Shown here in pieces: positions 35,009 to 43,207 of a DNA stretch of 64,000 nucleotides. Made by a program: the position numbers and the translations under genes. Numbering within the stretch: position 1 is the stretch's first letter; every line of letters begins with the position of its first letter. Source of the stretch: JAUIAI01 sp045106815 (lineage in GTDB: Bacteria; Pseudomonadota; Gammaproteobacteria; Burkholderiales; Burkholderiaceae_E). The stretch covers positions 1 through 64,000 of the forward strand of contig JBGCFG010000041.1 of assembly GCA_045106815.1 (NCBI GenBank). Reading direction: 5' to 3'. Below the pieces are notes generated by a model. It was not told the origin of the DNA, did not search any database, and saw only the letters and a list, made by a program, of their open reading frames with translations.

Positions 35009-35794
35009 ATGTTTGCTTACAAGCCTCTTGTGCGTGCAACCAAGAGGTCAGCGACGCGCAGTCGCAAAAATGGAGCCGACGAACACGATGCACCTCAGGG
35101 GGACATTCTTGTGTTGAAAAACGAGCCTGTGCTGACAGGGCCCGATGACGACAACCGTGCCATTTTTGAGCACGCCGTTATGCCAGATTCACCAGCGCGC
35201 AGCCTCATCGACATATCGCCGATGCCGTCGAGTTACCGCTGTGTTGTCACTGATCAGGGCAAAATCCGGCTTGCTGACGAAGGGTTTCGCGAGAGCCTCG
35301 AGAGTGTTGGCCTGGTCATCGAAGATGGCTGCCTGCTGCCAACCTCTATTGATTTGAGACCAAGGTGGCTAAGTACCCTGTCCGAGGTACGCGCAACCGG
35401 CAAGTCTCAGTTCTACGCGTTAACGCAGCATCCGAAGTTAGAGTCAGTCGGCTTGGTGCCGCAGCCAGATGGTCGTTTGATTGCGATTCGACTGCCACGC
35501 GCAAGAATGTGCTCACCTGATTGTGTCAGCAGCTATGCGAGCCTAATCGGATTAACGCCTCGCGAAACCAGCGTGCTTGATCTCTTGGTACAGGGCCATA
35601 CACCTGCAACAGTGGCAGCCGAGTTAAGGACCCGCGAATCGACTGTTCGCACCCAAATCAAATCGGTCCTGGCCAAATCCTGCCATAACTCAATGCGTGG
35701 TCTGCTTGTCACATTGGCTTGCTTACCAAGCATGTCGGCCGTGGGCATAACTGAACGCAAATTTGAGCCAGAGCTCAGTCAGCCGCTTTCTTAG
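35009..35794 (+). CDS. Second LuxR-family HTH protein
   Basis: The protein has about 261 residues from ATG 35009; an in-frame ATG at 34964 would overlap the previous gene and no ribosome site marks either. The N-terminal region is basic and low in hydrophobic residues. The middle resembles a shortened version of its neighbour's sensory part (DISPMPSSYRCVVTDQGKIRLADEGF). The C terminus has the HTH LIGLTPRETSVLDLLVQGHTPATVAAELRTRESTVRTQIKSVLAKS. It is probably a diverged tandem duplicate. Targets are unknown; the adjacent mla-type operon on the same strand is a candidate, which is inference from position only. Confidence 0.68.
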   Translation: MFAYKPLVRATKRSATRSRKNGADEHDAPQGDILVLKNEPVLTGPDDDNRAIFEHAVMPDSPARSLIDISPMPSSYRCVVTDQGKIRLADEGFRESLESVGLVIEDGCLLPTSIDLRPRWLSTLSEVRATGKSQFYALTQHPKLESVGLVPQPDGRLIAIRLPRARMCSPDCVSSYASLIGLTPRETSVLDLLVQGHTPATVAAELRTRESTVRTQIKSVLAKSCHNSMRGLLVTLACLPSMSAVGITERKFEPELSQPLS

Positions 35795-35845
35795 CCTGGA
35801 CATAGCCGCCGGATAGAATCATGCTTTTGGTCAGCATGGTTCGTC

Positions 35846-37012
35846 TTGGCGACATCTTCACAATCAACTCGCTCCCCCTACGTCACGCGTGACCCTGCGC
35901 ATGGCCGGTTGCAATTACGAGGCCACTGGCGCATCGGCGCGTTGGGAGCGCTTAGTGATGCGCTCGAGCAGGTATTGGCGCCGAAGAGCCACCCGCCGCT
36001 GCAAGTGGATGGCGCCGCAATCGAGTCACTTGATACAGCAGCCGCCTTGCTCCTATGCCAAAAGCTGGATCTCGCGAAAACACCTGACTCTGGCGTTCAG
36101 GTCACAGGGCTGTCTGCCAGACACGAGCGGGTGTTGAACGGCGTGCTGACGCACCTGCGTCAGCACCCTGAGCAACTGCCCTCTGGCTCTGCCCTCCCCG
36201 CTGGCGCGCAAAATCAGTCGGGCTTAGTTGCGCGCATTGGCATGCAAGCTGTGTCACTTGTTGACCTCATGCGAACTCATGCTGCTTATTTTGGCCTGAC
36301 CCTGGCTACTCTCGGCACAGTCATCCGCCGCCCGCGCTCGCTACGAGTTAAGGAACTAACCGCCCAGCTGGCTCAAACCGGTTTGCTGGCCCTACCCGTC
36401 ATTGCTTTGGTGATGTTTTTGATTGGCGCGGTGATGGCTTACCTGCTTGGACTGCAGGCCGAGCAATATGGCGCCAATATCTATGTCGTTGATGGGGTGG
36501 CGCTAGGAACTGTTCGCGAATTTGCGCCCCTACTGGTGGCTACCGTTGTCGCGGGCCGCTCAGGCGCCTCATTTACTGCGCAACTGGGGACCATGAAACT
36601 CACCGAGGAGATCGATGCCATTCGAACGCTGGGCCTGGCTGCTGAGCAGGTTTTGCTGCTACCCAGAGTACTGGCCTTAGTTATCACGCTCCCCCTGCTG
36701 GTATTCGTGGGCAGCGTGCTCGCACTAGCCGGGGCGGCGCTGGTTTGTGACCTGATGCTAGGCATCACGCCTGACACGTTCTTAGAACGCTTGCGCAGCG
36801 AGGTGGCGCTGCGCCACTACTTCATTGGTTTGCTCAAGGCACCTGTTTTTGCGGTGGTTATCGCAGTCATCGGCTGCTCAATGGGCTTGAGCGTCGCGCG
36901 CGACACGCGCTCGATTGGCATGAACACAACCGCCACGGTGGTTCAGTGCATTGTCGCGGTGGTCCTGCTCAATGCCGTGTTTGCGATTGTCTTTCAGCAG
37001 CTTGGCTGGTGA
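35846..37012 (+). CDS. mlaE: MlaE-type ABC transporter permease with N-terminal STAS-like domain
   Basis: The 388-residue protein has an N-terminal STAS-like domain of about 120 residues (RLQLRGHWRIGALGALSDAL, VDGAAIESLDTAAALLL) fused to a MlaE permease. Permease motifs are GAVMAYLLGLQAEQYGANIYVVDGVALGTVREFAPLLVATVVAGRSGASFTAQLGTMK and TEEIDAIRTLGL. The STAS part does the job of MlaB, which is not encoded separately. The system moves phospholipids between inner and outer membrane. The only usable start I see is TTG 35846, without a ribosome site, so the N terminus is uncertain. The stop overlaps the mlaF GTG by four bases. Confidence 0.9.
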   Translation: MATSSQSTRSPYVTRDPAHGRLQLRGHWRIGALGALSDALEQVLAPKSHPPLQVDGAAIESLDTAAALLLCQKLDLAKTPDSGVQVTGLSARHERVLNGVLTHLRQHPEQLPSGSALPAGAQNQSGLVARIGMQAVSLVDLMRTHAAYFGLTLATLGTVIRRPRSLRVKELTAQLAQTGLLALPVIALVMFLIGAVMAYLLGLQAEQYGANIYVVDGVALGTVREFAPLLVATVVAGRSGASFTAQLGTMKLTEEIDAIRTLGLAAEQVLLLPRVLALVITLPLLVFVGSVLALAGAALVCDLMLGITPDTFLERLRSEVALRHYFIGLLKAPVFAVVIAVIGCSMGLSVARDTRSIGMNTTATVVQCIVAVVLLNAVFAIVFQQLGW

Positions 37013-37794
37013 CCCGCTTGGACCAGCCTATTCAACCCGCCCCCGCCATCGAGCTCTCAAAGGTGCAGACTCGCTTTGGCGATCATGAGGTACACAAGAG
37101 CGTCTCGTTTAATGTAGCGCCGGGCGAACTGGTGGCGCTTATCGGTGGCAGCGGTACCGGTAAATCGGTCTTGCTACGCGAGATCATCGGGTTGCTCAGG
37201 CCCACCGGCGGCCAGATAGAAGTTCTGGGCACCAACATCTGGTCAGCCGATGCGGCAGCGCTGTCCGATGTTCGCAAGCGCTTTGGCATGATGTACCAGG
37301 AAGGCGCATTGTTTTCATCGCTGGATGTTGCCCACAACGTGGCGACGCCTTTACGCGAACACGCCGATGTTCCGGATGAATTGCTATGGCCACTCGTTAA
37401 CCTGCGCCTGGCTCAGGCTGGATTAAGCCCGGATATCGGTAGCCGGCTGCCCAGTGAGTTGTCTGGCGGCATGAAAAAACGCGCTGCACTGGCAAGAGCG
37501 CTCGCACTGGAGCCTGATCTTCTGTTTCTGGACGAGCCCACCTCCGGACTCGATCCGATCACTGCTCGCGCATTCGATCGCTTACTCCGATTTCTATGCG
37601 ACGATCTCGGCATCACGGTGCTCATGATTACCCATGACCTCGACACTTTGCTCGGCATTGCTGATCGAATCATCGTGCTGGGACAGGGGCGGGTCATTGC
37701 AGATGGATCCGTTCAAGCGGTCATGAGCACTCAGGACCCCTGGATTCAGTCTTATTTCTCAGGGCGTTCAGCCCCTACGCACACGACAGGTTGA
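37009..37794 (+). CDS. mlaF: MlaF-type ABC transporter ATP-binding protein
   Basis: The 261-residue ATPase has Walker A GGSGTGKS at 46-53, the Q-loop MMYQEGALFSSLDVAHNV, signature LSGGMKKRAALARAL and Walker B LLFLDEPTSGLDP, followed by a switch His in MITHDLDTL. The EGALFSSLDV segment is diagnostic for MlaF. GTG 37009 overlaps the mlaE stop (GTGA), which fixes the start. It powers lipid transport by the MlaE permease and MlaD substrate-binding ring. Confidence 0.95.
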   Translation: MTRLDQPIQPAPAIELSKVQTRFGDHEVHKSVSFNVAPGELVALIGGSGTGKSVLLREIIGLLRPTGGQIEVLGTNIWSADAAALSDVRKRFGMMYQEGALFSSLDVAHNVATPLREHADVPDELLWPLVNLRLAQAGLSPDIGSRLPSELSGGMKKRAALARALALEPDLLFLDEPTSGLDPITARAFDRLLRFLCDDLGITVLMITHDLDTLLGIADRIIVLGQGRVIADGSVQAVMSTQDPWIQSYFSGRSAPTHTTG

Positions 37795-37796
37795 CT

Positions 37797-38741
37797 ATGG
37801 AGCCAGAGCCAAAATACACCCTGATAGGCGCCTCGGTTATTGCGCTCGTCCTTGCGCTGGCTGGCGCACTCGTCTGGCTCTCAGGCGCTGGCTCCGCCGA
37901 CAGCTTTAGAAACTACCGGATTGTCTTCGAGAAACAGTCACTGGAAGGATTGCAGGTAGGCAGTGATGTCAACATGCGCGGCGTGAAAGTGGGCCGCGTC
38001 ACGACCTTCGGTATCTCGCGCGAGAACATTAACCGAGTGACCGTCAAAGTTCGAGTTGACCGTGAAACACCCGTCAGCACCAACACCGAAGCCATCATTA
38101 ATCGGAACCTCGTGACAGGCCTGGCCCGTGTCGACCTCGTCACACCAGGGGAGCCAGGCCCTCCCCTGGTGAGCAGTGCAAGCGATGCCGCTGAGCCCAC
38201 TATTGCAGAAGGCCGCGCTAATCTGGATGCCATCACTGAATCAGCCAGTTCGCTGATTGTTTCAGCGAGACAGGGGCTGGACGCACTGAACGAAGTTCTC
38301 TCGCCCGAGAACAGGCGAAACATTCGTGACATCCTGGCAGGTGTACGCGAGACCACCGCAAACCTGGATGCCCGACTCGCCTCACTAACGGAGGCGGCCG
38401 TCTCGTTCAACGAAACTGCCTCTCAGATGGGTCAATCCTTCACCAGCCTAAGCGCTGGCGTAGCACCACTGACGCAAGACGCCCAAGCAGCATTGAAGCA
38501 GATGCGCGGCACGCTGCGGGAAGTAGCGCGCGCCGCTAAATCAATGGAACGCAATACCAGTTTGCTCACCCAACGCGCCGGTGATGCAGCCGATGTTGGC
38601 TTGTCAGAAATTCGTGCCACCGCGCAGGAGTTTCGTAACGGGGTTGATAGTTTGTCGCGAACGCTTGATCGGGTTCGCGATCCGCGATCAGCTATTCTTG
38701 GGCCAGGCCAAACGCAGCTAGGGCCGGGGGAGAGCCAATGA
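37797..38741 (+). CDS. mlaD: MlaD family (MCE-domain) lipid-binding protein
   Basis: The 314-residue protein has one N-terminal transmembrane helix (YTLIGASVIALVLALAGALVWL) and an MCE domain: YRIVFEKQSLEGLQVGSDVNMRGVKVGRVTTFGI, then VSTNTEAIINRNLVTGLARVDLV. A long helical C-terminal tail with heptad-like Ala/Ser/Leu repeats follows, as in PqiB/LetB-related and longer MlaD proteins. MCE rings carry phospholipids across the periplasm. ATG 37797 with AGG eight bases upstream is preferred over the TTG six bases earlier. It is longer than E. coli MlaD (about 180 residues) because of the tail. Confidence 0.9.
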   Translation: MEPEPKYTLIGASVIALVLALAGALVWLSGAGSADSFRNYRIVFEKQSLEGLQVGSDVNMRGVKVGRVTTFGISRENINRVTVKVRVDRETPVSTNTEAIINRNLVTGLARVDLVTPGEPGPPLVSSASDAAEPTIAEGRANLDAITESASSLIVSARQGLDALNEVLSPENRRNIRDILAGVRETTANLDARLASLTEAAVSFNETASQMGQSFTSLSAGVAPLTQDAQAALKQMRGTLREVARAAKSMERNTSLLTQRAGDAADVGLSEIRATAQEFRNGVDSLSRTLDRVRDPRSAILGPGQTQLGPGESQ

Positions 38742-39430
38742 AGGCAGTATCAGAGCAATGCCGCAATCTGAGCCAATGTTTGTTGGCGGTGGGGTTGTGC
38801 CTGACCGTGAGTGCTTGCGGCGGACTGGCCATTGGCGGCCAACAAGCCATGAATTGGTACACACTGAGCGATCAGGCGTTGGAATCACCATCGCGTGTGA
38901 CCAAACCGATCGTCGCAAATCCTACGCCAAACAAGCCCACCAAAGCCGGCGCACTACTGATCGGACCGATCACATCGAATCCGTTCTACGACAGCACCCA
39001 ACTAGCCTATAGCCGCTCCGATATTGCGCGCGCCTACTATCAATTTGCATCCTGGACCGAACGGCCGACCAAGAGACTCGCCGTATTGATTGAACAAAGG
39101 CTCACCGCTCGAAGCCAGTTTGAGGTCGTGGCCAGCAGCACGGCAGGCATTCGCGGCGACCTCCTGCTTAACCTGACGCTCGATGAGATGTATCACGACA
39201 CAACGGCGAGCCCACCACTGGCACGTGTTGTTGTACGAGCAGTTCTGGTGGATCCGTCGCAGCGTCGTCAACTTGCCCAGCAACGCTTTGAAAACACCTC
39301 GCTCGTTGCCAACCCCGATGCCGTGAGTGCCGTGCGTGCAATTAACGCAGCCACGACCAGCCTGCTAGATGATTTGTCATCATGGGTGGAACAACAAAGT
39401 CATCAACGACCAACCAAGCCTTCATCATGA
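38738..39430 (+). CDS. PqiC-like ABC transport auxiliary lipoprotein
   Basis: The 230-residue lipoprotein has the signal LAVGLCLTVSACGG (lipobox V-S-A-C). The mature part matches the ABC_trans_aux/PqiC family (PF03886): MNWYTLSDQAL, ALLIGPITSNPFYDSTQLAYSRSDIARAYYQFASWTERPTKRLAVLI, and LLLNLTLDEMYHDTTASPPLARVVVRAVLVD. PqiC anchors MCE systems at the outer membrane, and takes the place of MlaA/MlaC in this operon, which lacks both. ATGA overlap with mlaD and with the following hydrolase gene shows a compact operon. Confidence 0.88.
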   Translation: MKAVSEQCRNLSQCLLAVGLCLTVSACGGLAIGGQQAMNWYTLSDQALESPSRVTKPIVANPTPNKPTKAGALLIGPITSNPFYDSTQLAYSRSDIARAYYQFASWTERPTKRLAVLIEQRLTARSQFEVVASSTAGIRGDLLLNLTLDEMYHDTTASPPLARVVVRAVLVDPSQRRQLAQQRFENTSLVANPDAVSAVRAINAATTSLLDDLSSWVEQQSHQRPTKPSS

Positions 39431-40242
39431 ATAAATTCGAAATTGACGCCAACAATGCACTGCCCTATGTCTATCAAGCGCCAGCCGAAGGCGCCCAGGG
39501 AAAGACACTGGTGTTTATCAACCCCATCACCGGCGACCTTGGCCTGTGGAATGAACAAATTGTGCCTGCTATGCAGGCTAAAGGCTTCGGCACGCTGGTC
39601 TATAACTTCAGGGGCCAGGCAAATGCACCGTATAGCCCTGACACCCGGTTAACGGACGAACTGATTATCAGCGACCTGCAAGCGCTGATGACTCACGTTG
39701 GAGCGCCCAACCCTGTACTTGTTGGCCTATCCATTGGCGGCCTCTATGCAGCGCGCGCGATGCTGCACGGCACACCCGTGGCTGCGCTGGTGCTCATCAA
39801 TACACTGCGCAAGATCACACCGCGCCTTGCCTGGATGAATGATGCCAGTCTGCGCGTAATGGAAGTGGGCGGGCCAAACCTGATGAAAGACCTTTACTTC
39901 CAACTGCTGGTTGGCGAGCCGTACCAGCAGGCGAACAGAGCTCAGTTTCTGTCAGACAAACCGGATTACACCCCGCTTTCTAAAGACTCAGGCGCCTGGA
40001 ATTTGCTCACCTGGATGGGTAAAACTGATTGGGATATTGACTGGTCAAAGCTGAGCGTGCCGACACTCGTGATCACCGGCACGCAAGATCGCGTCTTTTA
40101 TGACCGACCGATCATCGATGAGTTGTTTGAACTACTTCCCGACGCCACTCGGGTTGACATGCCTGATGCAGGGCACATGCTGCCTGCGGAACAACCTGCC
40201 GGTTTTATCACTCATCTAGGCAAGTTTGTTGACGGACTCTGA
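39427..40242 (+). CDS. Alpha/beta-fold hydrolase
   Basis: The 271-residue protein has the catalytic Ser in LVGLSIGGLYAAR, Asp in VITGTQDRVFYD and His in MPDAGHMLPAEQP. The oxyanion-hole region is LVFINPITGDLGLW. It has no signal peptide and a typical compact fold. The substrate is unknown; a serine esterase or lipase on products of the lipid-transport operon is a guess from context. ATG 39427 overlaps the lipoprotein stop (ATGA), so it is translationally coupled to the MCE genes, which is unusual for this operon type. The reading frame extends upstream, but the overlap start is the natural one. Confidence 0.85.
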   Translation: MNKFEIDANNALPYVYQAPAEGAQGKTLVFINPITGDLGLWNEQIVPAMQAKGFGTLVYNFRGQANAPYSPDTRLTDELIISDLQALMTHVGAPNPVLVGLSIGGLYAARAMLHGTPVAALVLINTLRKITPRLAWMNDASLRVMEVGGPNLMKDLYFQLLVGEPYQQANRAQFLSDKPDYTPLSKDSGAWNLLTWMGKTDWDIDWSKLSVPTLVITGTQDRVFYDRPIIDELFELLPDATRVDMPDAGHMLPAEQPAGFITHLGKFVDGL

Positions 40243-41500
40243 GCGCGACACAACACTCGACATCAGTGCGCTGACGCGACAGGAGAAGAGAGTCCTTGCG
40301 TGGATGTGCCTCATTATCGCAATCAACCAACTTGGATTCGGCGCGCTATTGCCGGTGCTGCCGCTTTATGCGCAATCGTTTGGCGTATCAGCATCAGCCA
40401 TAGGCATGACCATTGCCGTCTACGGGCTCGCACGCTTTCTGATTGCGATGCCCTGCGGACAAATGGCGGATACGCTGGGTCGACGACCAACGCTCGCTGC
40501 GGGTGGACTGATCAGCGCCGTTGGGAATCTATGGTGTGCGTTTGCCAGTTCCTACGCTGAGTTCATCATGGCCCGGTTCGTTTCGGGCGCCGGGGCGGGC
40601 ATCGTTCTGACGGTTGGCATCGTTATTCTCACTGATATCAGTACGCCGGCCCGACGCGGTCGCATGATGGCCATGTATCAAGGCTGCTTTCTGTTTGCAG
40701 TAGGCATTGGCCCACTGCCGGGCGGATTGTTAGCGGAGAATTTCTCGCTTGCCACACCATTTGCAAGCTATGGCATTGCCGCCGCAGCGGTTGCCATCGT
40801 TGCCTGGTTCACGATCCCCGAAACCCGCACGATGGGCGAAAGCGCACGACGGTCACAAACATCAGTCGCGACACCAGCGGCGCCCATGCTCGAGCGCATT
40901 CGGGCACTGGCCAGCTATCCAGGCTTCGCGTTGATCTGCATGCTCGGCTTCGTCCATGCCGTCGTCCGAACAGGTGGGCTTTTTAATGTTGTGCCCATTG
41001 TTGCGGCCGGACAATTAGGTTTGTCGGCCGCCCAGATTGGCGCTGGTTTTGCTGCTGGCAGCGTCCTGGGACTGGTTGCCGCCTATCCGGGAGGCGCCCT
41101 GGCTGATCGTTATGGGCGCAAGGCGGTCATTGTCCCTTCCTCACTTCTCGTCAGCGCGTCGATGGCGAGCTTCTTTCTCGCTCCCTCATTCGCCTGGTTC
41201 GTCTTTGCCTGTCTGGTCTGGGGAGTGGCAACGTCGATCAGCGCGGCGGCGCCTTCTGCCTATGCCGCCGAGTCAGCACCGCCAGGCATGACCGCGACTG
41301 CCATCAGTAGTCAGCGCATGCTCAGTGATGCCGGCTATGTCATCGGGCCGATCGGATTAGGTTTGCTGGTCGATTGGCAGAACGAACGCATTGCTTTGCT
41401 CGCTGCTGCGTTGATGATTGCAATAGCCGGTATCGCGTTTGCGCGCTATGCGCCGGAGTCGTTTGCTGGTCATGCAATACAAACGAGGCGTAGCACCTGA
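40226..41500 (+). CDS. MFS transporter
   Basis: The 424-residue protein has about 12 transmembrane segments. The MFS loop motif after TM2 is GQMADTLGRRPTLAAGG, and a second is GGALADRYGRKAVIV in the C-terminal half. It opens with WMCLIIAINQLGFGALLPVLPLYAQSFGV, typical of the drug:H+ antiporter families. The 5' end overlaps the hydrolase by 17 bases. The start is TTG at 40226 or 40229, since no ATG lies before the first membrane helix except one inside it. The substrate is unknown. It ends the run that began with mlaE. Confidence 0.88.
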   Translation: MLTDSERDTTLDISALTRQEKRVLAWMCLIIAINQLGFGALLPVLPLYAQSFGVSASAIGMTIAVYGLARFLIAMPCGQMADTLGRRPTLAAGGLISAVGNLWCAFASSYAEFIMARFVSGAGAGIVLTVGIVILTDISTPARRGRMMAMYQGCFLFAVGIGPLPGGLLAENFSLATPFASYGIAAAAVAIVAWFTIPETRTMGESARRSQTSVATPAAPMLERIRALASYPGFALICMLGFVHAVVRTGGLFNVVPIVAAGQLGLSAAQIGAGFAAGSVLGLVAAYPGGALADRYGRKAVIVPSSLLVSASMASFFLAPSFAWFVFACLVWGVATSISAAAPSAYAAESAPPGMTATAISSQRMLSDAGYVIGPIGLGLLVDWQNERIALLAAALMIAIAGIAFARYAPESFAGHAIQTRRST

Positions 41501-41540
41501 TTTGCAAAAAAGAAGAAATCGGAGCTCCATTAAGCAATAG

Positions 41541-42149
41541 TCAAAAGCTCTCACCAATTGCCACCAATACACCAATGAGCTCGCCCATCTTGAGCACTGC
41601 AAGCCCGTCTGCGACCAAGGTAATGGGAGTTAGCAAGATTTTTCGTGCCGTCACCTGGTAGGAAGATGAGCCTCGTACGTGAACTTCGTAGGACTTGGTT
41701 GGCCATAGCGGACGGCCATGAACACTAGAGGCCGACAGGAATCGAGTACCTGTTATCAGCTTGGTGATAGACGTTCGATACGTTTTCGCTTTCCATCGAC
41801 GCTTCACCGGCTTCGAAATCTCGACATGCCCAGCGACTTTTGTAGCACTGGAAAGCGCCAAACCCTTAACTCTGATCGTCAGCGACTCGCCTACGTCTTC
41901 AGCCGGCTGCAGTGAAGCAGCCAAGTCATTCGACAGATCAAACACGTAGTGATACTCGCGGCCAATGACGGCCAGTTGATTCGTGTCTGGCGACAGATAG
42001 ACCATAAGAATTTCCTCGATATAGTCAGGAAACCTTTCTTCATCCCAGAGTCTTTGAGTCGCGCATGATGAGGTAACGATACTCAGTGCAAGCGCGATAG
42101 TCAGTTTACGAATGGTCGAACGGAAATCTGTCATTAGAGCTTTGTCCAT
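41541..42149 (-). CDS. Hypothetical lipoprotein (YidX-like C terminus)
   Basis: The 202-residue protein has a lipoprotein signal (KLTIALALSIVTSSCATQ, lipobox T-S-S-C). The mature part begins RLWDEERFPDYIEEILMVYLSPDTNQLAVIGREYHYVF and ends with a hydrophobic LLTPITLVADGLAVLKMGELIGVLVAIG. The strand pattern and hydrophobic end recall E. coli YidX, but this is a weak resemblance from memory. Function is unknown. The start at ATG 42149 leaves 14 bases to the upstream gene's stop; the frame continues to 42182. It is cotranscribed with the following lipoprotein gene and convergent with the MFS gene. Confidence 0.6.
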   Translation of the reverse strand: MDKALMTDFRSTIRKLTIALALSIVTSSCATQRLWDEERFPDYIEEILMVYLSPDTNQLAVIGREYHYVFDLSNDLAASLQPAEDVGESLTIRVKGLALSSATKVAGHVEISKPVKRRWKAKTYRTSITKLITGTRFLSASSVHGRPLWPTKSYEVHVRGSSSYQVTARKILLTPITLVADGLAVLKMGELIGVLVAIGESF

Positions 42150-42163
42150 AGACCTGACCGACG

Positions 42164-42784
42164 CTAAGGTCCAACGTCGCACTGCGGCGGCAGAGTAGGG
42201 TCAGGCAACTCATGCCCACCCACCATCAGAGCCTCTGGCCCGGGAACCGGCATACCGAGCGCTAGACGTTGATCCAGCCAGGGATCAGAGCAAAGACGCG
42301 CCACTGTGACCAATACCGTCTTCGGCGATTCGCTTGCTTGCGACCGAACGGGGCTCATGCCGATGAGATAGCCCTGGAGGTCAGTCCAGCGGTTCAATTG
42401 AGGCACCCCGTCGACGAATGGGATTTCAATGTGCTTCGTGCGCCCATTCGAAATGAATTCGAAGTAAGTAAAGACAGCACCATTCCAGATACACATAGCG
42501 AATGGTGGGCAGCGGTGAGCCTGTTGTCGGATAAATCCAAAGCTCACTTCTTCAAACAGTGTCATCTCTGTCGGGACTTTTGACACTGAACCGCTGAGGG
42601 CGAGTTCTTGCTTGACCATCCATCGATCCGAGGGATGTCTGAAGTCCAGACCGTATCGCTGGCCTTTGGAATCTTCCATGCCTTCGGTCGCAAGAGACGT
42701 ACAACCGCCGAGCAAACCTGCAATGACAAGCGAAGGCCCGACAATGCGATACAGCCATATTGAGAGATTCAGCATGACAGTCAC
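42164..42784 (-). CDS. Hypothetical lipoprotein
   Basis: The 206-residue protein has a signal LVIAGLLGGCTSLA (lipobox L-G-G-C). The mature part includes FRHPSDRWMVKQELALSGSVSKVPTEM, a Cys pair in HRCPPFAMCIW and a single late Cys in PPQCDVGP. No family is recognised. It is the first gene of a two-lipoprotein unit; the second begins 14 bases after its stop. The gene's base composition seems lower in G+C than the neighbouring operon, which together with the orphan content suggests recent acquisition, but this was not computed. Confidence 0.55.
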   Translation of the reverse strand: MTVMLNLSIWLYRIVGPSLVIAGLLGGCTSLATEGMEDSKGQRYGLDFRHPSDRWMVKQELALSGSVSKVPTEMTLFEEVSFGFIRQQAHRCPPFAMCIWNGAVFTYFEFISNGRTKHIEIPFVDGVPQLNRWTDLQGYLIGMSPVRSQASESPKTVLVTVARLCSDPWLDQRLALGMPVPGPEALMVGGHELPDPTLPPQCDVGP

Positions 42785-43207
42785 CGGTCAAAGTGGCTAG
42801 AGACGATTTGCAAAGTGAAACGCACTGAGTATTGACCGTATGACTCTTGCTAAGCTATCGCATGATCAGGCTAACCCCCCCGTGCATCGAACTAGTCATT
42901 GTTGACTATTCGATTCCATCGGGTTCCGCCGGCTCAGAAAGCAATCGGTCGCTAATGATGGCCCGTTTCAGACGTCACTTTTTAGACTCGTAGCAAATCA
43001 ACAGCCTACATTTGAGAAGCGAAGACGACTGCCGCAAACGCTTGATCACGCTCGATCACGATTGAATGAAAATTTTGGAACCTCGTTAGATTGATTCGGG
43101 GGAGAGTGAAGGCGCCCAAGAAGCTCTAAAACGCTTACACCCCATTACTGTCCGGCTGTGACGCCGGCCTATAATACGTTGGTCGAAAACTAAATGAGAT
43201 CAATTGA
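42785..43207. other. 423-base intergenic region without a gene
   Basis: This is the longest gene-free stretch in the window. I see no ORF with coding character, no tRNA and no riboswitch. It is relatively AT-rich and contains small repeats such as TTGATCACGC / CGATCACGAT near 43042. The right end holds a promoter for the plus-strand gene at 43208. The left end must hold the promoter for the minus-strand lipoprotein pair. Confidence 0.6.
43145..43176 (+). promoter_or_regulatory. Promoter with consensus -10 and a hairpin in the spacer
   Basis: TATAAT at 43170-43175 is a perfect -10 hexamer, about 33 bases before the ATG at 43208. No good -35 lies 17 bases upstream. The spacer contains CCGGC (43152-43156) and GCCGG (43162-43166), an inverted repeat that may be an operator. 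Confidence 0.5.
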
